This document shows, one piece after another, positions 47,803 through 58,177 of a stretch of 64,000 bases of DNA. A program made the position numbers and the translations under genes. Position 1 is the stretch's first letter; each line of letters opens with the position of its first letter. Source of the stretch: Nilaparvata lugens (Eukaryota; Arthropoda; Insecta; Hemiptera; Delphacidae); NCBI RefSeq assembly GCF_014356525.2, contig NC_052515.1, forward strand, positions 20,294,821 through 20,358,820, given 5' to 3'. Under the pieces are notes generated by a model. That model saw only the letters and a program-made list of their open reading frames with translations. It was not told the origin of the DNA and did no database searches.

Positions 47803-48015
47803 TAAGCCAATGCCTAAAAGGTAGGTTATGTTGTTTCACTTTGAATCAAATTCCGAGTCCAGAAATATACAAACCAAAATTTAGAAATTAATTAGTTTGA
47901 ACTACACAATTTCATAGAAAATTTCCCAATAACAAGATTGCAATTCTGATTTATCTAAAAAACTTTTTCAATAAAAATTTAAATTTATTTTATTGTAAAA
48001 ACTCAAAAAATTTAC

Positions 48016-48087
48016 TGCCGTGACCAGGATTCGAACCTGGGTTACTGCGGCCACAACGCAGGGTCCTGACCACTAGACTATCACGGC
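48016..48087 (-). tRNA. tRNA-His (GTG anticodon)
   Basis: All cloverleaf parts are present in 72 bases. Acceptor stem GCCGTGA/TCACGGC with discriminator A; D arm GTCTAGTGGTCAGGAC; anticodon stem CTGCG/CGCAG with loop TTGTGGC, giving anticodon GTG; T arm CCAGGTTCGAATCCTGG. There is no intron. The internal A and B boxes are intact (TAGTGG region and GGTTCGAATCC). A run of six T follows the 3' end within ten bases on the minus strand (48005-48010), a good RNA polymerase III terminator. It is nested in a LARS1 intron in the same orientation. It decodes CAC/CAU; the extra 5' G of mature tRNA-His is added after transcription in eukaryotes. It looks functional. Confidence 0.97.
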
Positions 48088-48219
48088 TTCATATCGGACA
48101 AAAGTCCTGGAGAAAGGATAACTAACTGGCCGAGGAAATGATGTGACGTAGAGCATGGAGTAGTTCAGTAGAAAGGATCTGCAGAACTAATTTTCCAGTC
48201 GCTGGCGAACGATATATTT

Positions 48220-48298
48220 AGATTCACTTTCAACTGTCAGCATTCCTTGTAAATAGCACAAATGCTTCCCATAAAAACAATGCTGACAATTTGAAGAC
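48220..48298. mobile_element. hairpin MITE, GTGAATCTCAC family, copy 2
   Basis: gattcactttcaactgtcag at the left pairs with ctgacaatttgaagacga at the right. The centre shares acaaatgcttcccata with the other copies. The right terminus is more diverged. Confidence 0.6.
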
Positions 48299-48348
48299 GA
48301 ACGGATCGATAATTGCCGCTGTTACGCTTCACGGAAAATGATTGGTTA

Positions 48349-48440
48349 TGTGAAATTCATATTTTAACTGTCAGCATTCCTTATAAGTAGCATCAATGGT
48401 TCCCATACAAACAAAGCTGACAGTTCAGAATGAATCTCAC
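48349..48440. mobile_element. hairpin MITE, GTGAATCTCAC family, copy 3
   Basis: tgtgaaattcatattttaac and the complement around cagttcagaatgaatctcac form the ends; the inner ctgtcagcattccttataag and aaagctgacag pair. It lies 50 bases from copy 2, in the same orientation. Confidence 0.6.
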
Positions 48441-49699
48441 TATAACAAAATTGGAGAGCACTCTTCTCAATAACGAATAAAATGTTTACTGTCAAGTTAT
48501 TTCAAATGTTTGATGTTATTTCAATAATTTGTTATTTATACTGACAGTTAGAAGAATCTCATTAGGAAAACTTCGGAATGTAATCTTGACTCTACTGAAT
48601 GAATTAATTGAATAGTGTTCAAGTTAGGCCTATTTGATAACTTATAAATTAATTTTAAATTTTATTTGGCAATTATATTTTGTTGATACCGTACATTTAT
48701 TGTTCATCTTGAACTTAATGCTATTGAATAAGTTTATTGAAAGGAGATTACTAGATTAAGTTTATTGTTGATTTGAACTCAATTATTTTATAAATAGGCT
48801 ATATTGAATTATATTGAATTAAGCGACAGCAGCTCTCTTGAACCTCGTTTTAGAGCTTCTACTGAAAGCCAAACAGTTAGATGGAACAAATAAATGTAAA
48901 ATAATGAAAACAATTTATATTATTCAATTTTTTACGTTCTATAGTGCCCGTATTGGTTGAATGGGCATTTATAAAAAAAATTAGCAGTTTTGAGTGAATC
49001 TCACCTTAGTAAAAAATTGTGAATACTGAGAATGCAATCCTATTTTGGACTATAGTGAGAGTCAGAATCTGACTAATATTTGTTCGCAATATATCTGTCA
49101 TTGTACAAAGCTGATAGATCTATCTATTCTTTTCAAACTTCTTCAACAAGAATGAACAAATTATTAGATCAGATACACCGGGATCACAAAATGAATCTGC
49201 TGTAGAAGGAGGTGGAAAAGCAAATGTGAAAACAAAGCCCTTCTATCATCTCCTCTGACTTTAGAACTTGAATCTTACGATGGTGTGATATATTGTTTAT
49301 TAAATTAAGTGAGACAATCAGTTTTGGACTGCGTCTGTTGTTTTGTTCACAATCAATCATGATTTGTGCAAATATGAATAGATAAAATGATTGATTCATA
49401 AACTTATGAGCAAATGAATGGATAAATACTCCACCAAATTAATGAATACTTATTTCAGTACAGAATAAACAACTTGATTACTGCGAGCGCGATAAAAACA
49501 AATTAAGAGAACAAGTTTATTCACGCGTCTATACAGTCAAGAATGAGTGAATTAATTAATTGTTAGAAAAACACACAAATATGAACATAAATACATCGAT
49601 AACTGAATGAGTATTCAAATCAGTACAGGGATAAAGTAGATCAGTCTGAGCGCAATCAATAGAGGATATGAAATAAGAAATAGAATAATTGAATTAATT

Positions 49700-50000
49700 G
49701 ACCGAGCGAAGTGAGGTCTAAGATTCAAGTCGACGGTTTTGCATTTCTCTTTATGTTTATATGTTTTTTGTTTATGTGTTTATATTTATGTTCCGCATTT
49801 ACAGCGAAACGCGGCAATAGATTTTCATGAAATTTGACAGGTATGTTCCTTTTTGAATATCGCGTCGACGTATATATAAGGTTTTTTGAAATTTTGCATT
49901 TTAAGGATAATACAAAACGAAAAGGAATCTCCTTCTAACGCCAATATTACCGTAAAAATCAGACTATAGAATTATTTATCATAAATCAGCTGTCGAGTGG
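49700..50000. repeat. interspersed repeat starting GACCGAGCGAAGTGAGGTC
   Basis: The left end is itself palindromic at its outer bases (GACC...GGTC). It then carries ttcaagtcgacggttttgc, a T-rich stretch, gcatttacagcgaaacgcgg and cgcgtcgacgtatatataag. The final words (atcagctgtcgagtggatta) recur at about 50368 (atcagctgttgtgtggacta), so two copies of a terminal module flank the foldback. Family not identified. Confidence 0.45.
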
Positions 50001-50058
50001 ATTATTAATTTTTTTTTTTTGTGTAGTTGAGAAGTTGATATTGTGGTAATTATTCATA

Positions 50059-50320
50059 TTGAATGAAAAAGACTAAGAAATTGTCAAAAAACCACTGATT
50101 TATTGATAATTAGAAAGACCGGTTTCGGTTATTACACCATTGTCAATCTCTGATAAACCTGTTTATCAGAGATTGTTTCGGTTATTACACCATTGTCAAT
50201 CTCTGAAAAACCTGTTTATCAGAGATTGACAATAGTGTGTGTAATAACCGAAACCGGTATTTCTAATTATCAAAGAATCAGTGGTTTTTATGACAATTTC
50301 TTAGTCTTTTTCATTCAATA
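50059..50320. repeat. head-to-head foldback of a repeat tail, with local triplication
   Basis: Left arm: gaatgaaaaagactaagaaa, accactgatttattgataat, accggtttcggttattacac, cattgtcaatctctg. The right arm is its complement to the matching end at 50320. In the middle the segment cggttattacaccattgtca is repeated in tandem, giving three copies of the atctctg...cctgtttatcagagat motif. Arms are ~115 bp and nearly identical. Confidence 0.75.
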
Positions 50321-50752
50321 CTTTATTAATTGCATGCGATTAATAACTCAATGTAACTTGGTAAAAAATCAGCTGTTGTGTGGACTATTAATTGCATGCC
50401 TCATTGCATGCAATTTTTATGCACTATTGAATGCAATATTGATTCCATGCAATAACGCATGCAATTAATAACTAAGATAACACAGTATTGTCTCTCGACC
50501 TTTCTCTGCTTCCAACTCGGGCTGACCTGTTGCCAGTATGTCTTGTAGAAGATTAGCTTCTGATGTTAGCATTTCTGATACACCAACCCCAACAACCATT
50601 AGCCGTTTTCACATCGATATCTCGCCGACACGACATACAGACAGGATTTACTCTGATGGACAGTATAAGAGGAGGCTGTGGTTTATAACTGCGCGAGGTC
50701 TACTGTTCACAGAGCTACTAGTTGAACGAAAATGAATTTGAAGCATACTTAC

Positions 50753-50968
50753 ATCAAGGGTATTCTCCAGATAGGCTTTGTTCAGGTTGAGCACGTTCAT
50801 CTCGTCGAATTCGAGCGTGAGACTGAGGGCCTTCAGGCCGATGGCATCCACTTTCAGTTTGACATCCTGGACGAATGGCATCACCTTCTTCATGTATTTC
50901 TTCAATTCGGGGATCACATTCAATGTGGACGATATCACTTTGTTATCCGGAAACTGACCGTTGTTTTT
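50753..50968 (-). CDS. LARS1: cytosolic leucyl-tRNA synthetase, exon with FPDNKV motif
   Basis: Exactly 72 codons in phase 0: KNNGQFPDNKVISSTLN, then VIPELKKYMKKVMPFVQDVK and ending NLNKAYLENTLD. The PDNK and PELKKYMKKVMPFV motifs are highly conserved in animal cytosolic LeuRS, downstream of the anticodon-binding bundle. Acceptor CATTTTTCAG, donor GTAAGTATGC. The high-scoring antisense frame over the same bases is a shadow. Confidence 0.95.
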
Positions 50969-52961
50969 CTGAAAAATGTGGATTTTATAATTAATAGAAA
51001 TGTGAAACATACAAATATTGGAATCGAACACACAGTAAAATGATTGTTATGCTTAAAATATTATAGAATTTATTTTTACTATATAAAATCATTAGTACTC
51101 TTCCATTTTCACGACCAGTCGTGATTCTATATAATAAAGGAAAAGCTATCAAGTAGATATGTAGAACTAGAAATAGATGGAGAATTGATTTTATAATATG
51201 TTCCTAAGTTACAGTTTTGTTGTGTGTGATGTGGTACTTTCCCATAAAAAATTGTTGTTGTTTTCATGTTTCCAAGTCTTAAATTTTACAATGGCGATTT
51301 ATGAGGAATTCTGGATTCGTAGAATTAAATTGTTGAATACACGTTTAAAACAGAGTGGCACAGGAAAACAGAAAATATCTAAATAATGTTATTTTTTACG
51401 AATAAATTCATGAAACCATTACATTATTTACGGAAACCCATCTATTCAGCATATTGTTTTTTGACAGTAAAAATATTCAAAAATGCCTCTGTATTTTTAA
51501 GATGACATAGCAAAGATTCGGTGTACACTGTCTGCTGAGAAAACTCTGGAATGACAGTGTTGCAAATCTTGAAAGATTGTAGTACTCTGATTCATCTTTC
51601 AATTTTCTCCTTCAAGTTATGGATTGTTGCAGGATGTACGGTTCACATTATCTTTTAGATATACCCACAGGGGCACGCCGAATTCTGCCAAAATATGCTG
51701 GAATTATCACCATTTTTGAAAAATTCTCTCACAGCTATTCGAAATATACACCAGTTCAATAATCCATTCTTACTAAATGGCAATGTGTTCCCATTAATTT
51801 TACACACTAATTCAATGATCCATGATTAGCAAATAGCAATGTATTCACAAGAGTTGTGCGAAATTTAGTAGAAAAACTCATGGCCTTAGAGTGCTGCGAA
51901 CTGTAACCATCAAATAGCCCGTTACCCTGCGCCACTCGAAAATGTTTTAGACATCATAGATTGTTACAAATCTACATAATTGGATACAATTTTTTAGACC
52001 TTTCTTATCTGTATGAATATCCCACTATAGACAATTGAAAATAGATTCCAGCAATTACTTACAGACAGTAACAAATCCAATGCAACTTCCAATTCATTTC
52101 CATCTGTGTAACATTTCATTCAATCATTTAACAATATTCATTTCTATCTTGATTATTTACCAAAATTCAATATTTTAGAAAATCGTAGTTTTTACAAAAT
52201 TCTTTCCAAATTCTTTGGATGTAATCACCTAAATTTGGAAGAAAAGTAGCACAAGGACTACCTGATTATTTTATCTATCAATGGGCCCGTTTTGGGAGCA
52301 TGAAATGTGGCAAATTGTCCGATTCACAATTTTCCCGGTAAAAAGTTCCGCGTCCCAGGGGAACAATTTTGGCAGATTCTGTACCAGAAACTAGTTCCAG
52401 TAGTTCCTGCCCCACAGTCGAAGACTGGTAAATTGTAACAGTACCAATTTGAAAAGCTCTCAATGGTCGATTGAATTTACTATATGATTGAATCATTGCT
52501 ATATGATTTGTGATTAAATTGATAGATTATAAGAATTGTAGTCTTCTTGCTTCTCTGCGCATGCGCTTATAGCTTGTTTGTAAATGATTTTTTCAATATT
52601 TGAGAGTAATGAAGTGGAAGAAATGCACACTTTTCTACACGGTAAGTTTGCAAATCAGCCTTTGTTCATTTACGCAGCTAGTGAACGACACATTTTGGTG
52701 TAAATCAACTTCATAAGTGCACGCCAAAAGCTTGAACCAAAGATTTTGAAATGACGTTCCATGGGAGCATTTTGCACCAGTCACGTGATTGACAGTCACA
52801 ATTTACAATTGGAGCTAGAACAATTTACCACTTTTTCGTGGTTCCCAGACCGTGCCCGATGTTATAACATAAGTTTTATCGTAAATAAATAAATTATTCT
52901 AAATTTATTTTCAAAAACAAACGATTACGATTTCAAAACATAATATAATTGTGATACTCAC
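50969..52961 (-). other. LARS1: LARS1 intron
   Basis: About 2 kb, non-coding. The right part is occupied by a long-TIR element (52282-52858). The left part has a short frame (51198-51386) that matches nothing and is taken as chance. Confidence 0.7.
52282..52858. mobile_element. element with ~40-bp terminal inverted repeats
   Basis: Left TGGGCCCGTTTTGGGAGC...GTGGCAAATTGTCC corresponds to the complement of the right end CGGGCACGGTCTGGGAACC...GTGGTAAATTGTTC at roughly 28 of 40 positions. The interior has further partly repeated words (ggtaaattgtaac, gttccag) and no transposase. No flanking duplication recognised. Confidence 0.5.
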
Positions 52962-53213
52962 ATCATACATCTCCTTCATAGTGGTGAGCACAATGGTCTG
53001 CCATTGGGGGAATGTCTTTGAGACCCATATGGTGGCGATGGACGGTTTCTCGGTGGCCGGCTGTGCTGGGCCTTTCTTGTTCTTCGGCGCCAACAGGTTC
53101 TTCTGCTGCAGCCGGAACGAGTGAGCCGCCTCCATCAGGTAGGCCGATGACTTGATCAGCACCTCGTCGACCGGACTCTCCTGCGGCCAGCGGGCATCCA
53201 CTACGCTTTCACT
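52962..53213 (-). CDS. LARS1: cytosolic leucyl-tRNA synthetase, exon after the anticodon-binding bundle
   Basis: Exactly 84 codons, phase 0 at both ends: SESVVDARWPQESPVDEVLI, then KSSAYLMEAAHSFRLQQKN, a lysine/proline linker (APKNKKGPAQPATEKPS), and ATIWVSKTFPQWQ...TTMKEMYD. The 'ARWP...VDE.L...S.YL......R' pattern is the end of the class Ia anticodon-binding helical domain, and 'I.V.K.FP.WQ' starts the eukaryotic C-terminal extension. Acceptor TTGCAG, donor GTGAGTATC. Confidence 0.95.
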
Positions 53214-53559
53214 CTGCAAAATCAAACGTTATTTTTTCGGATAGTACAGCTACAAGATCCTACATGAAGTACAGCTACATGAAGAGTATGAATGAACGCG
53301 ACTTTAGATCTCAATTAGAGATTTTTCCAAGAGTGTTTTCTACTCAAAGGAAGAGTACATTCAACATTACTCCACATGAATTGTAAAATGCTTTCATTTC
53401 CTGTGTCTTGTGTATTTGTCACTGTGGGCTGTGTCTTTTTTGTTCGAACATTTAGATTTTTGACAAGTTCCTGATCCCCCTGTTTAGGTTGACGGTGGAT
53501 GCTATTTAATCTATCTATCTATTCAAGATGAGTATAGAGGTAAGAGTCTGAATCAATAA

Positions 53560-53796
53560 AGTTTAAACATTCGAGTATCATTAATTTAATATTTATAACA
53601 TGGAGTTGGAATCTGTCTAGATCCACAGTGGAAATAGAAACATTCAAGTATCAAAAATTATTATTCATAATGTAGTGAGAATCTGCCTGGATCCATAGTG
53701 GAAATAGAAACATTCAAATATCACAAATTATCATTCATAACAAGTAGTGAGAATCTATCTGGATCCATAGTGGAAATAGAAACATTCAAGTAACTA
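53560..53796. repeat. minisatellite, ~70-bp unit, three copies
   Basis: The word GTGGAAATAGAAACATTCAA recurs at about 53629, 53699 and 53770, i.e. a 70-71-bp period, preceded each time by gaatct..ct.gatccatag. A fourth, diverged partial copy lies at about 54092-54150 (ttggaatctatctcaatcca). Confidence 0.8.
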
Positions 53797-53999
53797 AAAG
53801 TGTTCTAAATAGTGTGTTTGTCATTTCGATCTCAAAATTCTATAGTTTTTTCAAAGTTTGGAATTTTCTAAAAATTGGATTGATTTAATTTAATTTATAA
53901 GTATTTTTCAATTTAAAAATAATTGTTGTGTGTTTTGAATTGTAAATTGAGTGTGTAATTAAAGAATGTTAAGTGACACATAACCTAGCTACATTTGGA

Positions 54000-54090
54000 C
54001 TGTTGTATAGATTAGAATTGGAACCGTTTTGGGCTTATAAGCCTGTGGTACTTTTCTGTAAGTTGTGTAATTCTGAATGATTAAATAAGT
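54000..54090 (+). repeat. LINE 3' tail fragment, GTTTTGGGC-hairpin family
   Basis: GTTTTGGGCTTATAAGCCTG then tggtacttttctgtaagttg and an ATTAAATAAG end. GGGCTTATAAGCC is a perfect small hairpin. Confidence 0.45.
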
Positions 54091-54419
54091 ATCATAGATT
54101 ATTATTTATGAAATGGTGTTGGAATCTATCTCAATCCATAGTGGAAATACAAATAAAATCTCCAGTTGCTGAGTCTTGGGATCTTGAGGTCAACTGAATG
54201 TCCAGAAACGGGTAGTACTGGATTTTATAATAAGGATATCTATGCTCCTTGTTTGTTTTCGTGTTTGGAATTCAATTGGCCAGATAAATTCAAAATTCTA
54301 GTTCCTAGTAATCAGTAAAAAGTTTTAGTAATCCATTTTTTGGAATTTAAATTGTGTGTAAATAAAATCATAAAATCTTCATAACCTCTAGACTGTTTAC
54401 AGTATTTAAAATAAAGTTT

Positions 54420-54482
54420 ACAGCAGTTTTGGGCGAATGCCTGTTGTTTTACCTGTGTTGCCTATTAATGAATAAATAAGGA
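54420..54482 (+). repeat. LINE 3' tail fragment, GTTTTGGGC-hairpin family
   Basis: GTTTTGGGCGAATGCCTGTT followed by gttttacctgtg and an aatgaataaataagg end. Confidence 0.5.
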
Positions 54483-54959
54483 TACGAGCCTGCATTAGAG
54501 AAAACTGAGCATCTTATTAAAAAACAAGGTAATTAGAAAAAAAGGTATTCTAATTCCCTTGATAACAAGTATTTGGTATTCGTTCTCGAGGATAAATATG
54601 GTTAGTTCTCAAAGTTCAATAACTATTATTTATTTAACTCTTCAATTAATTTCAATGAAAACAGTTATTTCGGTAACGGTTTTGATTTTAAACTCAACAA
54701 CATGACCAACTAATTAATGTACTATATTTAGAAACATAAGTCTTGTGCTAGCGACTGTCTTCCCATTATATTAGTGTATTTTTTATGATTCAATAAAAGG
54801 TGACTTAATAAATTTCTAAAAGTTAATAAAAACAATATAAAAACATGAAGTACCCTTTTATTTAAAATATTTAAAACTATATTTTTTAATAAATTTCCTA
54901 ATAATGAAAGAATAATGGTTTTAGTAGTAGGATAAGGGTAGTTTGCACAGTGCCAGTCC

Positions 54960-55375
54960 AAACGGAATTCAAGTTTGAACTTTATTAAATCAATGTCAAG
55001 TTTTGTTTGATATAATGCGATTCATTTTGAGATTAAACTACAAGCTGATTAAATTTAGTTTAAGCTTTCACTGTGCAAGTGGCTCAATTTTTTTGAAAAA
55101 GGAGCCGTTATGAAGTCACTATATTTTAAAATGAAGTAGCAGGTAACCCGTGCTTTGCACTGGGGAAAATTTGGTGTTGTAAAATGCAATCTCCTCATGT
55201 CCAGGAAACATGTAAAAATAGAATAACTATTAATTATTTTGTTCAAATTACTTGGATAATCTTAATAAGAGTTGAAAAGTTCCAGGTAAAAATGAGTTTG
55301 ATAGGTCTCGAACCCTTCGATTCATGAACCACGCGCGTTACCAACTAAGCTATGGAGATACTTGGGGAAAGCCCT
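54960..55375 (-). mobile_element. tRNA-derived SINE, copy in duplication unit 1
   Basis: On the minus strand an A box TAGCTTAGTTGG (55341-55352) and a B box GGGTTCGAGACC (55303-55314) are spaced as in a tRNA, with a CAT triplet in the anticodon position. The tRNA-unrelated body follows, including aacccgtgctttgcactggg read on the plus strand. The 3' boundary is uncertain. Confidence 0.6.
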
Positions 55376-55435
55376 GTTTGGTTGGACTTACATAGTTACA
55401 AGAACTTTGAATCGCAGATTGAATAAATTTGATTT

Positions 55436-55545
55436 ATATATTTAATTATTTATACATCAATATATACAATGTCATTCTCAACTATGAATGATTGGGAAAG
55501 GAACAACAGGCTTAAAGCCCAAAACAGTTCCTTTCCCAATTTTAG
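55436..55545 (-). repeat. LINE 3' tail, GTTTTGGGC-hairpin family, unit 1
   Basis: Minus strand: ATTGGGAAAGGAACTGTTTTG, GGCTTTAAGCC inner stem, GTTGTTCCTTTCCCAAT, then an internal AT-rich part and a tataaataattaaat end. The outer stem is about 14 bp and nearly perfect. Confidence 0.65.
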
Positions 55546-55781
55546 ATAGAAATTGTCCAAAAATAGGTTTTGATTATGAAATTCAAATTTAATTGATTAA
55601 TAGTAGTAAAAATAAGCTTATGTCCATCCTCGGTAAATTAATAATGTTCATGCAAAATCTCAAGTTTATCAGTTAAGTTTTTCAGACGTTATGATGCGTC
55701 AAACATGCAGTTCCTATCCCGTGAATGTCGTACAGGTAAGCCAATTCCTTCCTGTATAATATAGTATAGATTGTCTCTGAC

Positions 55782-55985
55782 CTTGCCCAGAAGCGAGTAC
55801 ACATGCTCGGCGACATGAGGACATATGGGGGCCAACATGATAGCCTGCAGGTTGATGAACTGCATCACCAATTCACCATGCATTCCCCCCTCAGCCTGGG
55901 TCAGCTCACGGTACCTATCCCTGGCAGCCTGCATCTCAAAGAAGCCCACTCTCAGCGCATCTCGGAACAGCATCTTGTTGTAGAA
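55782..55985 (-). pseudogene. truncated LARS1 exon copy
   Basis: Identical over all 204 bases to the 3' part of the exon at 60339-60576, from the codons of [15 protein letters not shown] to the donor. The donor GTCAGAGA is kept. At its 5' side the sequence leaves LARS1 after gttgtagaa and enters LINE sequence, so the splice acceptor and the first 34 exon bases are gone. It lies in the intron downstream of the intact exon and is not expected to be spliced in. If included, it would duplicate 68 codons of the anticodon-binding domain in phase 0. Confidence 0.9.
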
Positions 55986-55987
55986 TA

Positions 55988-56680
55988 GCTCATAGAAGTG
56001 GTGGTGTATGTATATTCACTAGCAATGCTAAACATACCCAAACTTATGAACTGGATTTTGTTAAGAGATTTTCTGTTGAGATGGATTTAGAGGTGACGGG
56101 ACTAAGGTTAAAAATTGATGATCGATTTGAGGTAGCAGTGTTAGGTATCTATAGGTCACCAAATGGAGACTGGCAAAAATTTTGTGAGCTGCTCCATACA
56201 ATTTTGGAAATTACAACCGCTCGTTTCACAAATGTTATAGTGGTAGGAGATTTCAATACCGATTTTGCCAGGCAGGATAAAATGACAGAGGATATTAGAG
56301 ATATTATTAATATGAATAATTTAGAAATTAAGGTCCACGAATATACAAGAGTAACTCGAACTTCACAGACAATTATTGATAATATCCTCACAAATATAGA
56401 AGGTTGTAATGTCAGGTTAGGTAGCTCAGATCTATCAGATCATAACTATCAAATTTTTGATGTTAAGTTGCAGGGCCAGAATCCAAGCAGGAAAAAAACT
56501 TTTGTGAAAGAAATTCAGCAATATGAGCTAGGAAATATAAATTGTTTGAAGCAGGAACTGCTTCAAGAAAATTGGAGTAGTGTTTATAACAGTTGTAACC
56601 TAAATTACAAATATAAGCAATTCATTGATACTCTAAGATTTCACATGCTGTCCGATAAAAAAAGTCAAAGTAAAAAGTAA
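55988..56680 (+). pseudogene. LINE endonuclease fragment
   Basis: The frame reads [13 protein letters not shown] through VAVLGIYRSPNGD, NVIVVGDFNTDF, TRTSQTIIDNILTN and SSDLSDHNYQIFDV. These are the later motifs of the APE-like endonuclease (the GDFN Asp/Asn and SDH catalytic His), so only the N-terminal third is missing. The frame ends at a stop near the start of the linker; the next piece is in another frame. Confidence 0.85.
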
Positions 56681-56765
56681 ATTAAACAAAGTAGATGAAT
56701 GGATAACTGAAGATATTCTTACTCAAAGAAATATTGTTAGGGAAGCTTATGAGGAATTTAAATTA

Positions 56766-57098
56766 GTGAGGGATGTTCCGAGTGAAGTCAAATACAAATG
56801 TCTAAAGAAAAACTATGCAAAAGAAGTGAGGAAAGCTAAGTGTAAGAAAACAGCTGAAATATTAACAACTAGTACCAATTTTAACTCTGCTGTTTGGGAG
56901 GTAATTAATAGAAATAGGAGAGCAGCTCAAAAAGATACAGTTACTAATGTCCCTAGGATAATCGATGAACATGGAAATTATATGGATGATAGTATAGACA
57001 TTTGTAACTTTTTCAATAAGTATTATCAACAGGTTGCATATAATCTCCAAAAGTCACTGAACACTAATACTTATAAATACAACTACATTAAATGCTGA
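56766..57098 (+). pseudogene. LINE linker between endonuclease and reverse transcriptase
   Basis: One frame reads YKCLKKNYAKEVRKAKC, then NRRAAQKDTVTNVPRI and GNYMDDSIDICNFFNKYYQQV. The basic linker and 'I...FN.YF..V' motif are usual just before the reverse transcriptase of Jockey/CR1-like LINEs. It is shifted in frame from both neighbours. Confidence 0.7.
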
Positions 57099-57144
57099 GC
57101 CAATTGAAAAGGTATTTAAATTTCATCCATTATCAAGAGATGAG

Positions 57145-57827
57145 TTGTCAAGAATAATAAAAAATTTGAATAACAAAAAAACAGTAGGATTGGATGGGGT
57201 CTCAAGCAAAATTTTAAAAGAATGTGAAAATGAATTACTGGACCCTTTATTGCATCTCCTTAATACTTCACTAGAGCAGGGTATTTTCCCTGATGATCTG
57301 AAACAAGGAAAAATTTTGCCAATTTTCAAGAGCGGTGATTCTGAAAAAGTTGAAAATTATAGACCCATTAGTATTCTAAATGTAATAAGTAAAATTTTTG
57401 AAAGAGTAGTTTTAAATAGGTTATTGATGCACCTGGAAGAAATTAATTTCATATGTGATGAACAGCATGGGTTCCAGAAAGGGAAATCTACTAAGACTGC
57501 AATAGTATCACTTGTTGAAAGACTAATAGATATAATAGATTCAGGTGAGAAGGCAGCCGCAATATTTCTTGATTTATCCAAAGCTTTTGATTGTGTGAAC
57601 CATAGAATATTATTGGAAATACTAAAAACTGTAGGTGTGAATGGTATAGAACTAAAATGGTTTGAATCATATCTCATAGGTAAAAACTGGAGGTCCAGGC
57701 TGGAGTACCTCAAGGCTCAATTCTGGGTCCCTTACTGTTTCTGTTGTATGTGAACCAATTACCAAAAGAGTTAAAAGATCACAGAGCTCTGTTGTTTGCT
57801 GATGACACATCGCTTATCTTTAACAAT
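57145..57827 (+). pseudogene. LINE reverse transcriptase fragment
   Basis: The palm and fingers are clear: NNKKTVGLDGVSSKILKE, PIFKSGDSEKVENYRPISIL, QHGFQKGKSTKTAI, FLDLSKAFDCVNHRILL (first catalytic Asp). Then SYLIGKNWRSR marks an internal deletion and frame change, after which AGVPQGSILGPLLFLLYVNQL and LLFADDTSLIFN (catalytic FADD) follow in another frame. The thumb and C-terminus are absent. Overall Jockey/CR1-like. Confidence 0.88.
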
Positions 57828-58037
57828 TATTTATTAATGGAAATATTGTAAAAGTTTTAATCAATATGAATATTAAAGAGAAAAAAAAAACAGAAAATTG
57901 ATAGAGTAAAATAATTATATAGGTAGATAAGATCAAATAATTGATTAATAAAATGAAGTAGGCTGAAAGTAGATCAGGGTTATCAACTTTCAGTAATATA
58001 CAGCAGTATGCAGTGGATAATTGAAATAACATGAGTT

Positions 58038-58039
<2 letters not shown>

Positions 58040-58106
<67 letters not shown>
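58040..58106. repeat. (TA)n microsatellite
   Basis: About 66 bases of alternating TA at the 3' end of the LINE in unit 1. Confidence 0.85.
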
Positions 58107-58109
<3 letters not shown>

Positions 58110-58177
58110 CGTTCTATAACATGGTTTAAAGGTTTGTATTTGTGGGATGGGTGGGAGATGGATGTCATGTGATCGTT

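Larger units (their letters stand above)
45615..50752 (-). other. LARS1: long LARS1 intron with nested tRNA gene
   Basis: About 5.1 kb. From the right it holds a foldback (50059-50320), an interspersed repeat from about 49700, GTGAATCTCAC hairpin MITEs, the tRNA-His gene, a hairpin LINE tail near 47760, a third AAGGCTGTGC copy, and a repeat block at 45740-46500. No other coding sequence. Confidence 0.75.
55986..57827 (+). mobile_element. LINE fragment truncated at both ends, filling a LARS1 deletion
   Basis: It starts inside the endonuclease domain (HRSGGVCIF) and stops just after the catalytic FADD of the reverse transcriptase. There is no 3' tail and no target duplication, so this is not a standard retrotransposition product. 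It replaces the 531 bases present in duplication copy 2 (60543-61073). Confidence 0.85.

Noticed and set aside
50732..51043. 103-codon plus-strand frame over a LARS1 exon
   Set aside because: Antisense shadow of the strongly conserved minus-strand LARS1 exon.
55803..55988. Plus-strand frame [16 protein letters not shown] and its twin at 60360-60602
   Set aside because: Antisense shadows of the LARS1 anticodon-domain exon and its truncated copy.
55986..57827. A new full-length active LINE
   Set aside because: Both ends are missing, there are at least three frame changes and an internal deletion before the FADD block.
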